From NCBI GenBank assembly GCA_031263035.1, contig JAISGP010000004.1, positions 1-50,609 of the forward strand: DNA of 50,609 nt. The letters run 5' to 3'. The notes beneath the pieces were generated by a model. It saw nothing but the letters and a program-made list of their open reading frames with translations, was not told where the DNA came from and searched no databases. The stretch comes from Lachnospiraceae bacterium. Its GTDB lineage: Bacteria; Bacillota; Clostridia; Lachnospirales; Lachnospiraceae. The position numbers and the translations under genes were made by a program. Positions 42,072 through 50,609 of the stretch are shown here, piece by piece. The number at the start of each line of letters is the position of its first letter. Position 1 is the first letter of the stretch.

Positions 42072-43211
42072 TTATTTAGTTGTTGTAGTTACGTTAGTTG
42101 TGCCACTTGAACTTGATGATGATGTATCAGTAGGTTTTTGATATGCTTTTACATTAAAGTCTGTAAATTTAATCTTTTTCCAATTACCTTTATTAACATC
42201 CGGTTTAGCTGCTTTAATCCATTTGTCTACAGTATCATCATAGAGTTTTTGTTTTCTGTCTGAAACAATGCTTTCTTTTTTACTCTTAGTAGCATCCTTA
42301 TCCATTAAACTTGTAAGTTTAGCAACATATAAACCGTCATCAGTTTCTATAACCTTAGTATATTCTCCCACCTTCAACTTATCTGCTGCTTTTACTAAAT
42401 CTTCATTAGGTGTTGTGCTATCTTTATCAAATGTTGCATCTTGAGCAGTAAGTCCTTGCTTTTTAGCTAATGCAGAGAAATCTGCCTTAGAATCTTTTTT
42501 AAGAGCGGCATAAAAATTATCTGCTGCTTCTTTCTGTTGTTTTTTAACGGTATCTGTTGCAACACTTGCTGCTGCATCGGCTGTGTCTGAAGATGATGAA
42601 CTATCTGAAGTTGAATATGAGAATTCTACATACTGCATTTTCTTCTGAGCTGCTTCTTTGTCAGTTACCTTAGTATCTGCCTTAGCTTCAATCTTTTTCT
42701 GCATACGACTTTGAATAGTCATCCAAGTTAAGACTTGTTCAACAACCTTTTTATCACCGCTAATCTTCTTATATCCGTCTTTATTTTTATTAGCTTTTAC
42801 AAAAGCTGCTGCAGCTTTTTCGATAGCTTTTTTATCTTTGTCACTAATCTTTACATTATATTCTTTATCTTTAGCGTGATCACTTAAGACAATAAAGGTT
42901 TCAAGATTTTTAAGAGCTGTTTCTTTAGTTTGCTCTTCATAAGTTTTATCATCAGACTTTTTCTTAGTATCTGAACCTTCAGCTTGTGCACTCCAATCAA
43001 CATCTGCACTTCCATATCCCATTTGTGCATAGTATGCATACATCTGGTTAGTCTGTGCTTGAGAATATCTAGCAAAGAAATTGGCTACATCTCCCTTTAC
43101 TTCTGTTTTGCCCATTGTAAGGACCACATCATCTGATTTTATTGTACATCCTGTAAGAGTTCCTAATACTAAAACACCTGACAGGACTAATGCTAATAAT
43201 CTACGTTTCAT
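42072..43211 (-). CDS. PrsA/SurA-like foldase lipoprotein
   Basis: 379 residues. Lipoprotein signal peptide ending in GTLTGC (Cys22 lipidated), a SurA-N-like helical region (about 30-180), a Ser/Asp/Ala-rich linker (about 205-225), a diverged parvulin-like part (FSALAKKQGLTAQDATFDKDS, KVGEYTKVIETDDGLYVAKL) and a Ser/Thr-rich tail. Expected to help secreted proteins fold outside the membrane; peptidyl-prolyl isomerase activity is uncertain because the parvulin part is diverged. It is encoded downstream of mfd, a frequent order in Lachnospiraceae. AGGAGG precedes the ATG. Confidence 0.85.
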   Translation of the reverse strand: MKRRLLALVLSGVLVLGTLTGCTIKSDDVVLTMGKTEVKGDVANFFARYSQAQTNQMYAYYAQMGYGSADVDWSAQAEGSDTKKKSDDKTYEEQTKETALKNLETFIVLSDHAKDKEYNVKISDKDKKAIEKAAAAFVKANKNKDGYKKISGDKKVVEQVLTWMTIQSRMQKKIEAKADTKVTDKEAAQKKMQYVEFSYSTSDSSSSSDTADAAASVATDTVKKQQKEAADNFYAALKKDSKADFSALAKKQGLTAQDATFDKDSTTPNEDLVKAADKLKVGEYTKVIETDDGLYVAKLTSLMDKDATKSKKESIVSDRKQKLYDDTVDKWIKAAKPDVNKGNWKKIKFTDFNVKAYQKPTDTSSSSSSGTTNVTTTTK

Positions 43212-43291
43212 TTTATTTAACTCCTCCTAAACTGAGTAATTAATACAATATCAAAATATTATACCTTAAAATCAAGGTTCATTCAATGTTT

Positions 43292-46200
43292 TTATTGAAT
43301 TACTAAACTACTTATACCATCTAAAACCTTTTTTACTACATCCATTGGTTCTTCTTTTACATTTGTCTGTTTTTTATAATAGATAAAAGCAACGGTATTT
43401 CCATTTGCAATTGATAAATCTCCATCAAATCTTTCTAAAAGTACTGGTATCTTTGTTACATCAACTTTAGCATGTTCATACATCTTAAAATTGTACTCTC
43501 TACCCTTTTGTTCTATATCTATTATAAATAAATTATGTGCAAAAACTTTTAATCTAGCCACGTCAAATAATTTCAATACTTCACTTGGCAAATCACCATA
43601 TCTATCAATTAGCTCATCAATTAGTTCGTCTAACTCTTTATCATTTTCACTGGCAGCAATTCTCTTGTAAATATCTAGTTTTTGATATTCATTTACAATA
43701 TAACTAGCCGGTATAAATGCATCCACCTTTATGTCAATGTTAGTCTTATACATATCTCCATCAAGAAGTTTACCTTGCTTTTTCTTAATAGCTGTGCTTA
43801 AAAGATTAACATACATATCATATCCCACTAAAGCCATATGACCACTTTGAGATTCTCCAAGAAGAGAACCGGCTCCTCTTATCTCTAAGTCTTTCATAGC
43901 AATTTTATAACCAGACCCCAGTTCGGTAAATTCTCTAATTGCTGAAAGCCTTTTTTCCGCTTCTTCTCTAAGTATCTTATCTCTTTGATACATAAAGAAG
44001 GCATATGCCATTCGATTTGACCTTCCCACTCGTCCTCTTAGCTGATAAAGTTGTGATAGTCCAAATCTATCAGCATTTTGAACTATAATTGTGTTTACAT
44101 TGGAAATATCTAGACCAGTTTCAATTATGGTAGTAGAAACTAAAACATCTATATCTCCTTCAATAAAGTCATACATAATCTGTTCAAGGCGATGCTCCGT
44201 CATTCGACCGTGAGCGTAGGCAACATTTGCATCTGGAACGAGAGTTTGAATTTTATAAGCAACTTCCGCTATATCTTCTACTCTATTGTATACATAATAA
44301 ACTTGTCCCTCTCTTTCAAGTTCCCTAGAAATAGCTTCTCTTACAAGTTCCATAGAAAATTCCATAACATAGGTTTGAATAGGGAATCTGTCTTCCGGTG
44401 CTTCCTCTAATACAGATATATCTCTAATTCCAATCAAACTCATATGAAGAGTTCTTGGAATTGGTGTTGCAGTAAGAGTCATAACATCTATGCTCTCCTT
44501 CATCTGCTTCATCTTTTCCTTATGTCTTACGCCAAAACGTTGTTCTTCATCTATAATCAATAAGCCCAAGTCTTTAAACACCACATCCTTACTTAAAGCT
44601 CTATGAGTTCCTATGATTATATCACAGCTTCCTTTTTTTAAGTTTTTAATTGTCTCTTGCTGATTTGCTCTACTTACAAATCTACACAAAAGTCCAATTT
44701 TAACCGGAAAATCTTTCATCCGTTCAACAAATGTGTGATAATGTTGTTCTGCTAGAATAGTGGTCGGAACTAAAAATAATACTTGTTTATTTTCTTGAAC
44801 AGCTTTAAATGCTGCCCTAATAGCAACTTCTGTTTTCCCAAAACCTACATCTCCACATATAAGCCTATCCATTACCTTGGTACTTTCCATATCTGACTTA
44901 ACATCAGCAATTGCATTTAGCTGATCTTCAGTTTCATCATAAGGGAACAACTCTTCAAATTCAGTTTGCCATGTAGTGTCTTTTTCGTACTGATACCCGA
45001 TGTTTTCACGTCTTTTAGCATATAGTTCCACTAAATCCTCTGCAATTAAATCTACAGCTTTCTTAACTTTAGTAGTTGTTTTCTTCCAATCATTACTTCC
45101 AAGTTTATTTAATGGCGGCTTCTTCGCATCACTATTACTATATTTATTTATAAGGTTAAACGAAGTTGCCGGAATATAAAGAACACCAGAGCCTTGATAC
45201 TCTATCTTCATATAATCTTTTTCAACTTCATCATTTATAAGCTTTTCAATTCCAACAAATTTACCAAGTCCATGGTTCTCGTGAACCACATAATCTCCCG
45301 GCTTAAGCTGATTAAACTCAGCAACAGTCATTCCTGAATCTTTAGTTTTTTTCTTTTTCTTCTTTTTAGATTTACCGAATATATCCCCTTCAGCTATTAC
45401 TGCAAATCTAAGCATAGGGAAGATATAACCTTCAGATAACGCACCAACAGAAGTCATAACCTGACTTTTTTCAATAACTTTATCCTTATCCTCACTAAAG
45501 AAAGAATTTATATCATAATCTAGCAAATCAGTTGCAAGTCTTTTGGCTCTTGTTCTTGAATTAGATAAAAAGAGAACCCTATATCCATCTCTTTTATATT
45601 TTTTCAAATCTCTAGTAAGCATCTCAAAACTACCTCTATAAGACCCAACTGATGCAACATTTAAGCTATATCTCATTGCAATCTTAAATCCACCCGGTAT
45701 AGCATCTAAGAGAGACACACCAAAATTTGCAAATGTAGATATTTTTTTCAACAAATCTTTTGTTTTTAATAGTAAGTTTTTAAAATCTAAGGCTTCTAAG
45801 CCTTCTTCTAATCTACGTTTACCTGCTTCAATATACTCATCTTCAATTGTTTTTCCTCTATCTAAAAGCTTTCCCGGCTCATCAAGAGAAATAATAGTAT
45901 CATCTTTATTGAAATAGTCAAAAAATGTTACTCGTGAAATATTAGTTTCCGAAGCAAATTCCGTAGCTGGTGTAATATAGACTTCTTCTAATCTTTCTGT
46001 GGTACGTTGAGTTTCAACTTGAAATTCTCGAATTGAATCAATTTCATCACCAAAAAGTTCAATACGAATTGGGTTATCATTTGCAATTGGAAATATATCT
46101 AAAATATCTCCCCTTACTGCAAATTGTCCAACACCTTCAACTTGTTCAGCTCTTTCATAACCAATTCGGACTAAATCAAGCTTTATCTGATCATAATCTA

Positions 46201-46636
46201 TCTCATCTAGTTCCTTAAAATGTAGGCGTTTGCTTTCATAAATTTTTCTTTCTACAACAGAATCCATAAAAGCTTCAAAACTAGAAACTATGGTAATGCC
46301 ACTATTTGAGTTAATTAATGCTTCATAAACCTTCATTCTATCTGAAAGTAAATCCTTACTTCTTATATCTGCTTGATAAAAAAGCATATCTTTGGCAGGA
46401 TAAAGGTAGGTATCTTCTTCTATACTTTTTATTTCTTCATATACCTGCCTAGTTCTTTGCTCACCAAAACAGACAATGATTTTGTTTTTATAATCATTGC
46501 CTACAGTATAAATCATATGAGATTTAGAAGAACTAGTTAGACCACTTACTAAAACCAATCCTTCTTTATTTTTTAATTTTGTTTGAATTTCACTATATAC
46601 TTCAAGTTCTTTTAAGGGCTCAATTAAAGCTTTCAT
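43292..46636 (-). CDS. mfd: Transcription-repair coupling factor
   Basis: 1114 residues, usual length. UvrB-homology module at the N-terminus (VEGVGQFAVRGDILDIFP), the RNA-polymerase-interacting CarD-like domain (LKPGDYVVHENHGLGKFVGIE), a Lys-rich spacer before it, and the RecG-like translocase with Walker A ICGDVGFGKTEVAIRA and the DEEQ box LLIIDEEQRFGVRHKE; a C-terminal TRCF domain follows. It displaces stalled RNA polymerase at lesions and recruits UvrA. It begins 13 bases after pth and precedes the prsA-like gene. Confidence 0.97.
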   Translation of the reverse strand: MKALIEPLKELEVYSEIQTKLKNKEGLVLVSGLTSSSKSHMIYTVGNDYKNKIIVCFGEQRTRQVYEEIKSIEEDTYLYPAKDMLFYQADIRSKDLLSDRMKVYEALINSNSGITIVSSFEAFMDSVVERKIYESKRLHFKELDEIDYDQIKLDLVRIGYERAEQVEGVGQFAVRGDILDIFPIANDNPIRIELFGDEIDSIREFQVETQRTTERLEEVYITPATEFASETNISRVTFFDYFNKDDTIISLDEPGKLLDRGKTIEDEYIEAGKRRLEEGLEALDFKNLLLKTKDLLKKISTFANFGVSLLDAIPGGFKIAMRYSLNVASVGSYRGSFEMLTRDLKKYKRDGYRVLFLSNSRTRAKRLATDLLDYDINSFFSEDKDKVIEKSQVMTSVGALSEGYIFPMLRFAVIAEGDIFGKSKKKKKKKTKDSGMTVAEFNQLKPGDYVVHENHGLGKFVGIEKLINDEVEKDYMKIEYQGSGVLYIPATSFNLINKYSNSDAKKPPLNKLGSNDWKKTTTKVKKAVDLIAEDLVELYAKRRENIGYQYEKDTTWQTEFEELFPYDETEDQLNAIADVKSDMESTKVMDRLICGDVGFGKTEVAIRAAFKAVQENKQVLFLVPTTILAEQHYHTFVERMKDFPVKIGLLCRFVSRANQQETIKNLKKGSCDIIIGTHRALSKDVVFKDLGLLIIDEEQRFGVRHKEKMKQMKESIDVMTLTATPIPRTLHMSLIGIRDISVLEEAPEDRFPIQTYVMEFSMELVREAISRELEREGQVYYVYNRVEDIAEVAYKIQTLVPDANVAYAHGRMTEHRLEQIMYDFIEGDIDVLVSTTIIETGLDISNVNTIIVQNADRFGLSQLYQLRGRVGRSNRMAYAFFMYQRDKILREEAEKRLSAIREFTELGSGYKIAMKDLEIRGAGSLLGESQSGHMALVGYDMYVNLLSTAIKKKQGKLLDGDMYKTNIDIKVDAFIPASYIVNEYQKLDIYKRIAASENDKELDELIDELIDRYGDLPSEVLKLFDVARLKVFAHNLFIIDIEQKGREYNFKMYEHAKVDVTKIPVLLERFDGDLSIANGNTVAFIYYKKQTNVKEEPMDVVKKVLDGISSLVIQ

Positions 46637-46649
46637 ATCTTCCTATCTA

Positions 46650-47237
46650 TTATTTTTCTTCGTCTTTCTCTTCTTGCTTCTTAGTATTGTATATATTCAT
46701 TGCCTTATCTACTTCACCTGATACCATAAGTTCAAGTGCTTTTTTTGTATCTTCAAAAGCCTTTTTCATTAGTTCACCATCATTTTTATCAAAATGCCCA
46801 AGAACAAAATTAACTAAATCACCTTTGTTCTCACCAACTCCAACTTTTATTCTAAGAAACTTATTGGTTCCCAAATGAGAAATAATACTTTTTATTCCAT
46901 TATGCCCCCCTGCAGAACCCTTTTTTCTTATCCTAAGCTGTCCTGTAGACAAACTAATATCATCATAAACTATAATCAATTCATTTTCCGGATCTACTCC
47001 AAAATAATCTACCAATGCTCCAATACTTTCTCCACTATTATTCATATATGTCTGAGGCTTAACAAGCATTACTTTATTACCATTTACCATGCCTTTTCCA
47101 ATATATGCTCTAAATTTCATTGTATTAACCGGTATTCCCCATTCTTTTGAACATATTTCTATAGCATCAAAGCCTGTATTATGTCTTGTATGCTCATATT
47201 TCATAGTAGGATTACCAAGTCCTGCAATTATATACAT
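46650..47237 (-). CDS. pth: Peptidyl-tRNA hydrolase
   Basis: 195 residues. GLGNPTMKYEHTRHNTGF holds the catalytic His19 and neighbouring Asn; VKPQTYMNNSGES, IIVYDDISLSTGQLRIRK and KGSAGGHNGIKSI are the substrate-site motifs. It recycles peptidyl-tRNA released by stalled ribosomes. The C-terminus has a Lys/Glu-rich tail of about 12 residues. GGAG precedes the ATG; mfd follows 13 bases later. Confidence 0.97.
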   Translation of the reverse strand: MYIIAGLGNPTMKYEHTRHNTGFDAIEICSKEWGIPVNTMKFRAYIGKGMVNGNKVMLVKPQTYMNNSGESIGALVDYFGVDPENELIIVYDDISLSTGQLRIRKKGSAGGHNGIKSIISHLGTNKFLRIKVGVGENKGDLVNFVLGHFDKNDGELMKKAFEDTKKALELMVSGEVDKAMNIYNTKKQEEKDEEK

Positions 47238-47260
47238 AAATTTTCTCCATTTTCACACAC

Positions 47261-47295
47261 AAGTACCTGCGACAATTATCTTATCCCAGGTACTT
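47261..47295 (-). promoter_or_regulatory. 9-bp hairpin between the metallo-hydrolase gene and pth
   Basis: AAGTACCTG (47261-47269) and CAGGTACTT (47287-47295) form a perfect stem around a 17-base loop. No T run follows on the minus strand, so it is not a standard terminator; it sits 24 bases upstream of the pth start. Confidence 0.5.
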
Positions 47296-47303
47296 TAGTT
47301 GTA

Positions 47304-49058
47304 TTACTTTAATTTATTAATTAAATTGTTTAACTGACTTTGATACCTATTAAAATCTGCTTCCGGGTCTTGCATCTTTTTCTTAAGCAAATCTAATAGT
47401 TCATAAGTCTCATCTAGCACTCTATTATACGCCCTCTTTTGTGCTTTAGTCCATCCTTCATTAAATTTTATCTCATCTTTATGAGAATATTTTGTATTTT
47501 TACCTTTTTTAGACTTTTTCTCGAATAAAAATTCTTCATGTTGTCTTCTTTCTTCTGCAATACTATCTTTATCACTTAATTTAGAATTATCAGTATTGAA
47601 ATATGTCTTTTTCTTATGCTCTATAGGAATTGGAATTCCAAGACTTATAACTTCTCCAGTTGCTAAATCAACACTTCCACCTGAGTATGGTGCAATTGCA
47701 TCTACTCCAATTTCCGACTTAATTAGTTCTGCAAATGTATCTGTTACATGATTTTCACCATGAACTACAAATATCTTTTCTGGTTTCTTTTTAAAGCCTT
47801 GTAACCAATTAAGAAGTCCAATTTTATCTGCATGACCACTAATTCCTTTTAAAGCAACAACCTGACAATTAACTTGAATAGTTTCTCCAAAAATCTTTAC
47901 TTCTGTAGCTCCATCTAGTATCTTTCTTCCAAGGGTTCCTTCTGCCTGATAACCTACAAAACATACAGTACTATCTCGTCTCCATAGATTATGCTTAAGA
48001 TGATGTCTAATTCTTCCGGCTTCACACATTCCTGAAGCAGACAAAATAACCTTTGGCTTAAAATCGTTATTTATCTGAATACTTTCTTCACTGGTTATAG
48101 ATGTTTTAAGTCCTGAAAAAGTAAGAGGATTTATTCCTTTATTTATTAAGCTCATTGCTTCTTCATCAAAATATCCTGCAATATTTTTATTAAAAACAGT
48201 TGTAGCTCCATTTGCAAGAGGACTATCTACATATACTTCAAAATCAGGATAGTTAGGTACTAAATTTTTGTTCTTAATCTCACGAAGAAAGTAGAGTAGC
48301 TCTTGAGTTCTTCCTACTGCAAATGAAGGAACAACTACATTACCACCTCTTGAAAAGGTATCATTTAATATCTTAGTAAAATCAGCTACATAATCTGGTC
48401 TTTCTGTACTATGAACTCTATCTCCATAGGTAGATTCAACTACAACATAATCTGCTTCCTCAACTGGCGTGGGATCTTTTATTATAGGTTGATTGGTATT
48501 TCCTACATCTCCTGAAAAAACAATTTTTTTAGTTATTCCATCTTCTGTAATCCACATTTCAATAGCTGCTGAACCTAAAAGATGTCCAATATCAACAAAT
48601 CTAACTTGAATACCAGGAACTAAATCTATCTTTTTATTATACTCTACCCCTTTAAGCAATTTAATAGCATCTTCAGCGTCAGACATAACATATAGTGGAA
48701 CATATTCCTCTTTGCCACTTCTTTTAGCCTTTCTATTTCGCCACTCTGCTTCAAATTCTTGGATATGAGCACTATCTCGAAGCATAATATCACATAAATC
48801 TTTAGTTGCTTCACTGGTAATAATCTCACCCTTAAATCCATTTTTAACTAACAAAGGTAATTTCCCAGAATGGTCAATATGGGCATGGGTTAAAAGAACA
48901 TAATCAATTTCTCCTGGGCTAACCGGTATCTCTTGGTTCTCAAATATATCAACGCCTTGTTCCATACCACAATCAATTAAAATAGTTTTTCCGCAAGCAG
49001 ATATAACATGACAGCTTCCTGTTACTTCATGATCTGCACCAATAAAAATCAACTTCAT
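47304..49058 (-). CDS. Beta-CASP metallo-beta-lactamase fold hydrolase (probable RNA processing)
   Basis: 584 residues. Metallo-beta-lactamase motif THAHIDHSGKLP (His58, His60, Asp62, His63), then DIGHLLGSAAIEM and FSGDVGN; the beta-CASP motifs follow (VVESTYGDR, SFAVGRTQELLY, ILSASGMCEAGRIRHHL, ISGHADKIGLLNW). This architecture is shared by CPSF73-like and YSH1-type RNA nucleases. A C-terminal extension of about 110 charged residues (from SDKDSIAEERRQHEEF) is unusual and may bind RNA. The natural substrate is unknown. AAGG precedes the ATG. Confidence 0.9.
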   Translation of the reverse strand: MKLIFIGADHEVTGSCHVISACGKTILIDCGMEQGVDIFENQEIPVSPGEIDYVLLTHAHIDHSGKLPLLVKNGFKGEIITSEATKDLCDIMLRDSAHIQEFEAEWRNRKAKRSGKEEYVPLYVMSDAEDAIKLLKGVEYNKKIDLVPGIQVRFVDIGHLLGSAAIEMWITEDGITKKIVFSGDVGNTNQPIIKDPTPVEEADYVVVESTYGDRVHSTERPDYVADFTKILNDTFSRGGNVVVPSFAVGRTQELLYFLREIKNKNLVPNYPDFEVYVDSPLANGATTVFNKNIAGYFDEEAMSLINKGINPLTFSGLKTSITSEESIQINNDFKPKVILSASGMCEAGRIRHHLKHNLWRRDSTVCFVGYQAEGTLGRKILDGATEVKIFGETIQVNCQVVALKGISGHADKIGLLNWLQGFKKKPEKIFVVHGENHVTDTFAELIKSEIGVDAIAPYSGGSVDLATGEVISLGIPIPIEHKKKTYFNTDNSKLSDKDSIAEERRQHEEFLFEKKSKKGKNTKYSHKDEIKFNEGWTKAQKRAYNRVLDETYELLDLLKKKMQDPEADFNRYQSQLNNLINKLK

Positions 49059-49095
49059 AATCCTTCACCCTTTCCATAACTTTTTATTTGTCTTC

Positions 49096-49104
49096 ATTAT
49101 ATCA
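49096..49104 (-). promoter_or_regulatory. Extended -10 promoter of the metallo-hydrolase gene
   Basis: Minus-strand TGATATAAT, identical to the extended -10 at 2458-2466, about 38 bases before the start codon. The ~30-bp repeat array lies immediately upstream. Confidence 0.55.
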
Positions 49105-49116
49105 TTATTGCTATAT

Positions 49117-49298
49117 CTTTTCTTCAAAAACTTTAATCAATCACTGAAAAATCCCACAAATCTATATCTAAATATATAAAATCACCCAAAATAATATTTA
49201 CTAGTGATAAATCATCAAAATTTTATTTACACATAAAAATACACTCAAATTATATCTACATATGATAAATTGACCTAATTATTTTTACACATGAAAAA
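49117..49298 (-). repeat. Imperfect ~30-bp tandem repeat array
   Basis: Six degenerate units of 28-31 bases on the minus strand, each beginning ATTT(A/T)TCA-like and ending in ATTT(T/G)GxGTG-like sequence; units two and four are clearest (ATTTATCATATGTAGATATA and ATTTATCACTAGTAAATATT starts). Spacing is close to three helical turns, with A/T tracts in phase. Placed directly upstream of the metallo-hydrolase promoter. Confidence 0.6.
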
Positions 49299-49327
49299 TA
49301 GCTATATACTCTTTCGTACATAGCTAC
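49294..49327 (-). terminator. Terminator of an unassigned minus-strand transcript
   Basis: 12-bp stem with G-U wobbles (49316-49327 with 49298-49309), loop GAAAGA, then a T run on the minus strand. No annotated gene lies just upstream, which implies a transcript from the 49.3-50.3 kb gap. Confidence 0.75.
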
Positions 49328-50053
49328 TTTTCTTTATATTTCATTATTCAATTATATTTTTAATAATTATGTCGGCACATCTTAGATTCTATCCCTTGCC
49401 TTCTCCTTATAACATGCTTCGATAAAGTATAATCGACCTTTCATTCATAATATCTAGCTCTTATACAATGTAAATCCTAATTTTATTTTATATCATTTCA
49501 GACTTATGAAAACTCTAGATATTATTTAGATTTCAACTAGCTTCTCTTGCGTTCCATCCGTAAAAATTCTAACTTTGAATTAATCATAGATAATTTCAAA
49601 ATACAAAATGTAAAATAATCCTTTCATAAAATTTTTAAAACAAATATCTATCTCTACATAAAATCTATTACTTAAAATAATTAATCTTTATATCCCTATA
49701 TAGAACTTATTACTTAAATAACAAAATCAATATATCTTTAAATATCTATCTTATAACTAAAATACAAAATTCTTATAAAATACCTTATGAAATTATCTGT
49801 AAAAAATGTAACGCTAAACTAATCTACTTTCTCAATACAAATACTAAAATCAAACTTTTATACCTTATCATGGTGCCATTCTATATACCATTTTATATAT
49901 CCGTATCTTAGAATAGTTTCTTTACACTATCATAAAACTTGATATATACGTAGTAGCTTGTTCAATGTGTGACAGGCTGAAATCTTATACTTAATGATAT
50001 GACCAATTCTTTTATCCGACATACTTTTTTTCATTATATTTGGCTATCATCTT
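49328..50053. other. Non-coding or decayed stretch
   Basis: About 725 bases, very AT-rich and with few G on the plus strand (purine-rich minus strand). No ORF with a ribosome binding site on either strand. One minus-strand frame between about 49800 and 50010 reads as protein-like segments broken by several stops, so a decayed gene or a long non-coding RNA body are both possible. A loose ~42-base duplication with CTATTACTTAAAATAA / TTATTACTTAAATAAC cores lies near 49660-49740. Confidence 0.4.
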
Positions 50054-50125
50054 TTAGGCATTGATATGGGATACATCGCCTGCACTACTACTAACACATT
50101 GATTAAAATACTCTATGCTATCCAT
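50054..50125 (-). CDS. Candidate 23-residue small protein
   Basis: ATG at 50123-50125 with GGGAGG exactly 9 bases upstream (50135-50140). The peptide starts MDSIEYFNQCVSSSAG and ends in HINA; it is polar, slightly acidic and has one Cys. It lies about 100 bases downstream of a good promoter (50231-50259). I do not recognise it. Both plus-strand ORFs in this area lack ribosome binding sites and look spurious. Confidence 0.35.
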   Translation of the reverse strand: MDSIEYFNQCVSSSAGDVSHINA

Positions 50126-50230
50126 TGGACTATGCCTCCCTCTTTCATAAATTCAACATCCCTTCGAGATAATCATATCTTTAAAAATACTTCCTTGAGA
50201 TTTATTTATCTCTTTCTTTGTTGTGATTAC

Positions 50231-50259
50231 ATACTATCACTCGGCTTCTTAAATGTCAA
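50231..50259 (-). promoter_or_regulatory. Promoter of the 49-50 kb transcript
   Basis: Minus-strand perfect -35 TTGACA (50254-50259), 17-base spacer, -10 TAGTAT (50231-50236). The predicted transcript starts near 50224 and meets the terminator at 49294-49327, a length of roughly 930 bases. Confidence 0.55.
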
Positions 50260-50437
50260 TACTTTTTAGTGTTTTTTATTGTATTTTTTCTCAAGTAATA
50301 AATTGTATTGATTTTTTCAAATTATTCAAAATATTCAAGTATAATATTCTGAATTATTTTTGTATTGCAACTACAGTAACTAAATCCAGCCATTTTCATT
50401 TAAACAATTTTAATAATTATCTTATTCTTAGCCTCAA

Positions 50438-50471
50438 TTAAAAAAGATCTGGCTATTGCACCAGACCTTTT
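50438..50471 (-). terminator. Terminator of the winged-helix-like gene
   Basis: 11-bp stem (50461-50471 with 50442-50452, one wobble pair) around an 8-base loop, followed by a T run on the minus strand, four bases after the stop codon of the truncated gene. Confidence 0.9.
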
Positions 50472-50474
50472 GTC

Positions 50475-50609
50475 TTAAAATATTATTTCTGTATAACTCC
50501 TTGGTCTGCCACCATGGGCAGCAGTTTCTCTTCCTCCATCTTTTGCAAATCCGGCATCAGTAATTTTCTTTAATATTCGTCGACCGCTTCTCTCACTAAT
50601 TCCTAAAGC
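50475..50609 (-). CDS. C-terminal fragment of a winged-helix-like regulator
   Basis: 44 codons plus stop; the rest lies beyond the window. ALGISERSGRRILKKITDAG followed by GGRPRSY near the end has the pattern of a helix-turn-helix recognition helix plus a wing with a GRP-type basic turn. It probably ends a DNA-binding domain, but no family can be named from this fragment. Confidence 0.5.
   Translation of the reverse strand, partial: ALGISERSGRRILKKITDAGFAKDGGRETAAHGGRPRSYTEIIF

Noticed and set aside
49117-49298. CRISPR array
   Set aside because: Units are adjacent, degenerate and without spacers; no cas genes in the window.
49800-50010. Pseudogene with broken minus-strand frame
   Set aside because: Protein-like segments are short and interrupted by several stops, and I recognise no family, so a call is not justified.
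50066-50441. Two plus-strand ORFs of 62-67 codons
   Set aside because: No ribosome binding site, C- and T-rich low-complexity composition, and a minus-strand promoter and small ORF with better signals overlap them.

Overview
The window looks like chromosome from a very AT-rich Firmicute of the class Clostridia, most likely a Lachnospiraceae-type anaerobe. This is inferred from gene content, the order of conserved clusters (DUF512-der-plsY-gpsA, trmK/nif3 beside rpoD-dnaG, pth-mfd-prsA-like), strong GGAGG-type ribosome binding sites and codon use; no 16S or other decisive taxonomic marker is present. Almost all genes lie on the minus strand; the plus strand carries a DUF1292 gene, tRNA-Gly, a small antisense RNA, a DeoR-type regulator and a PepD-type peptidase.

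Layout. 0-2.5 kb: a truncated glycosyltransferase, a MATE exporter and a folate-type ECF S component. 2.8-6.3 kb: a DUF1292 protein and a two-gene polar amino-acid ABC transporter whose permease is fused to two nearly identical binding domains. 6.6-7.2 kb: RNase P RNA (rnpB) followed by two extra tandem copies of its own 3' end. 7.3-18.8 kb: core genes (MoaB/MogA-like, gpsA, plsY, der, DUF512 radical SAM, nif3, trmK, rpoD, dnaG, dgt). 19.1-21.4 kb: an accessory patch next to tRNA-Gly with a HigBA-type toxin-antitoxin pair, an orphan MazE-like protein and an unknown protein. 21.4-24.7 kb: a MetNIQ-like importer ending in a DUF169 gene. 24.7-30.0 kb: response regulator, sensor kinase and FtsX-type ABC exporter. 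30.0-30.3 kb: a type I toxin-antitoxin locus encoding a 26-residue hydrophobic peptide with a convergent antisense RNA. 30.4-36.5 kb: two PepD-type dipeptidases around a lipoprotein, galactokinase and a DeoR regulator. 36.6-42 kb: glycogen synthase and the ilvB-ilvN-ilvE branch with a small orphan protein. 42-49 kb: prsA-like lipoprotein, mfd, pth and a beta-CASP metallo-hydrolase. 49.06-50.47 kb: 1.4 kb without a convincing large gene, but with a promoter, a small ORF, a terminator and an imperfect ~30-bp tandem array. The window ends in the C-terminus of a winged-helix-like protein.

The least routine items are the type I toxin-antitoxin locus, whose two RNAs start with homologous leaders; the rnpB 3'-end tandem duplication; a hairpin placed exactly between Shine-Dalgarno and start codon in two separate solute-binding-protein genes; the apparently leaderless HigB promoter overlapped by a perfect palindrome; the overlapping inverted repeats at the metNIQ-DUF169 promoter; and the structured 49-50 kb gap. 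All statements come from reading the sequence and from general family knowledge; no search or folding program was run.
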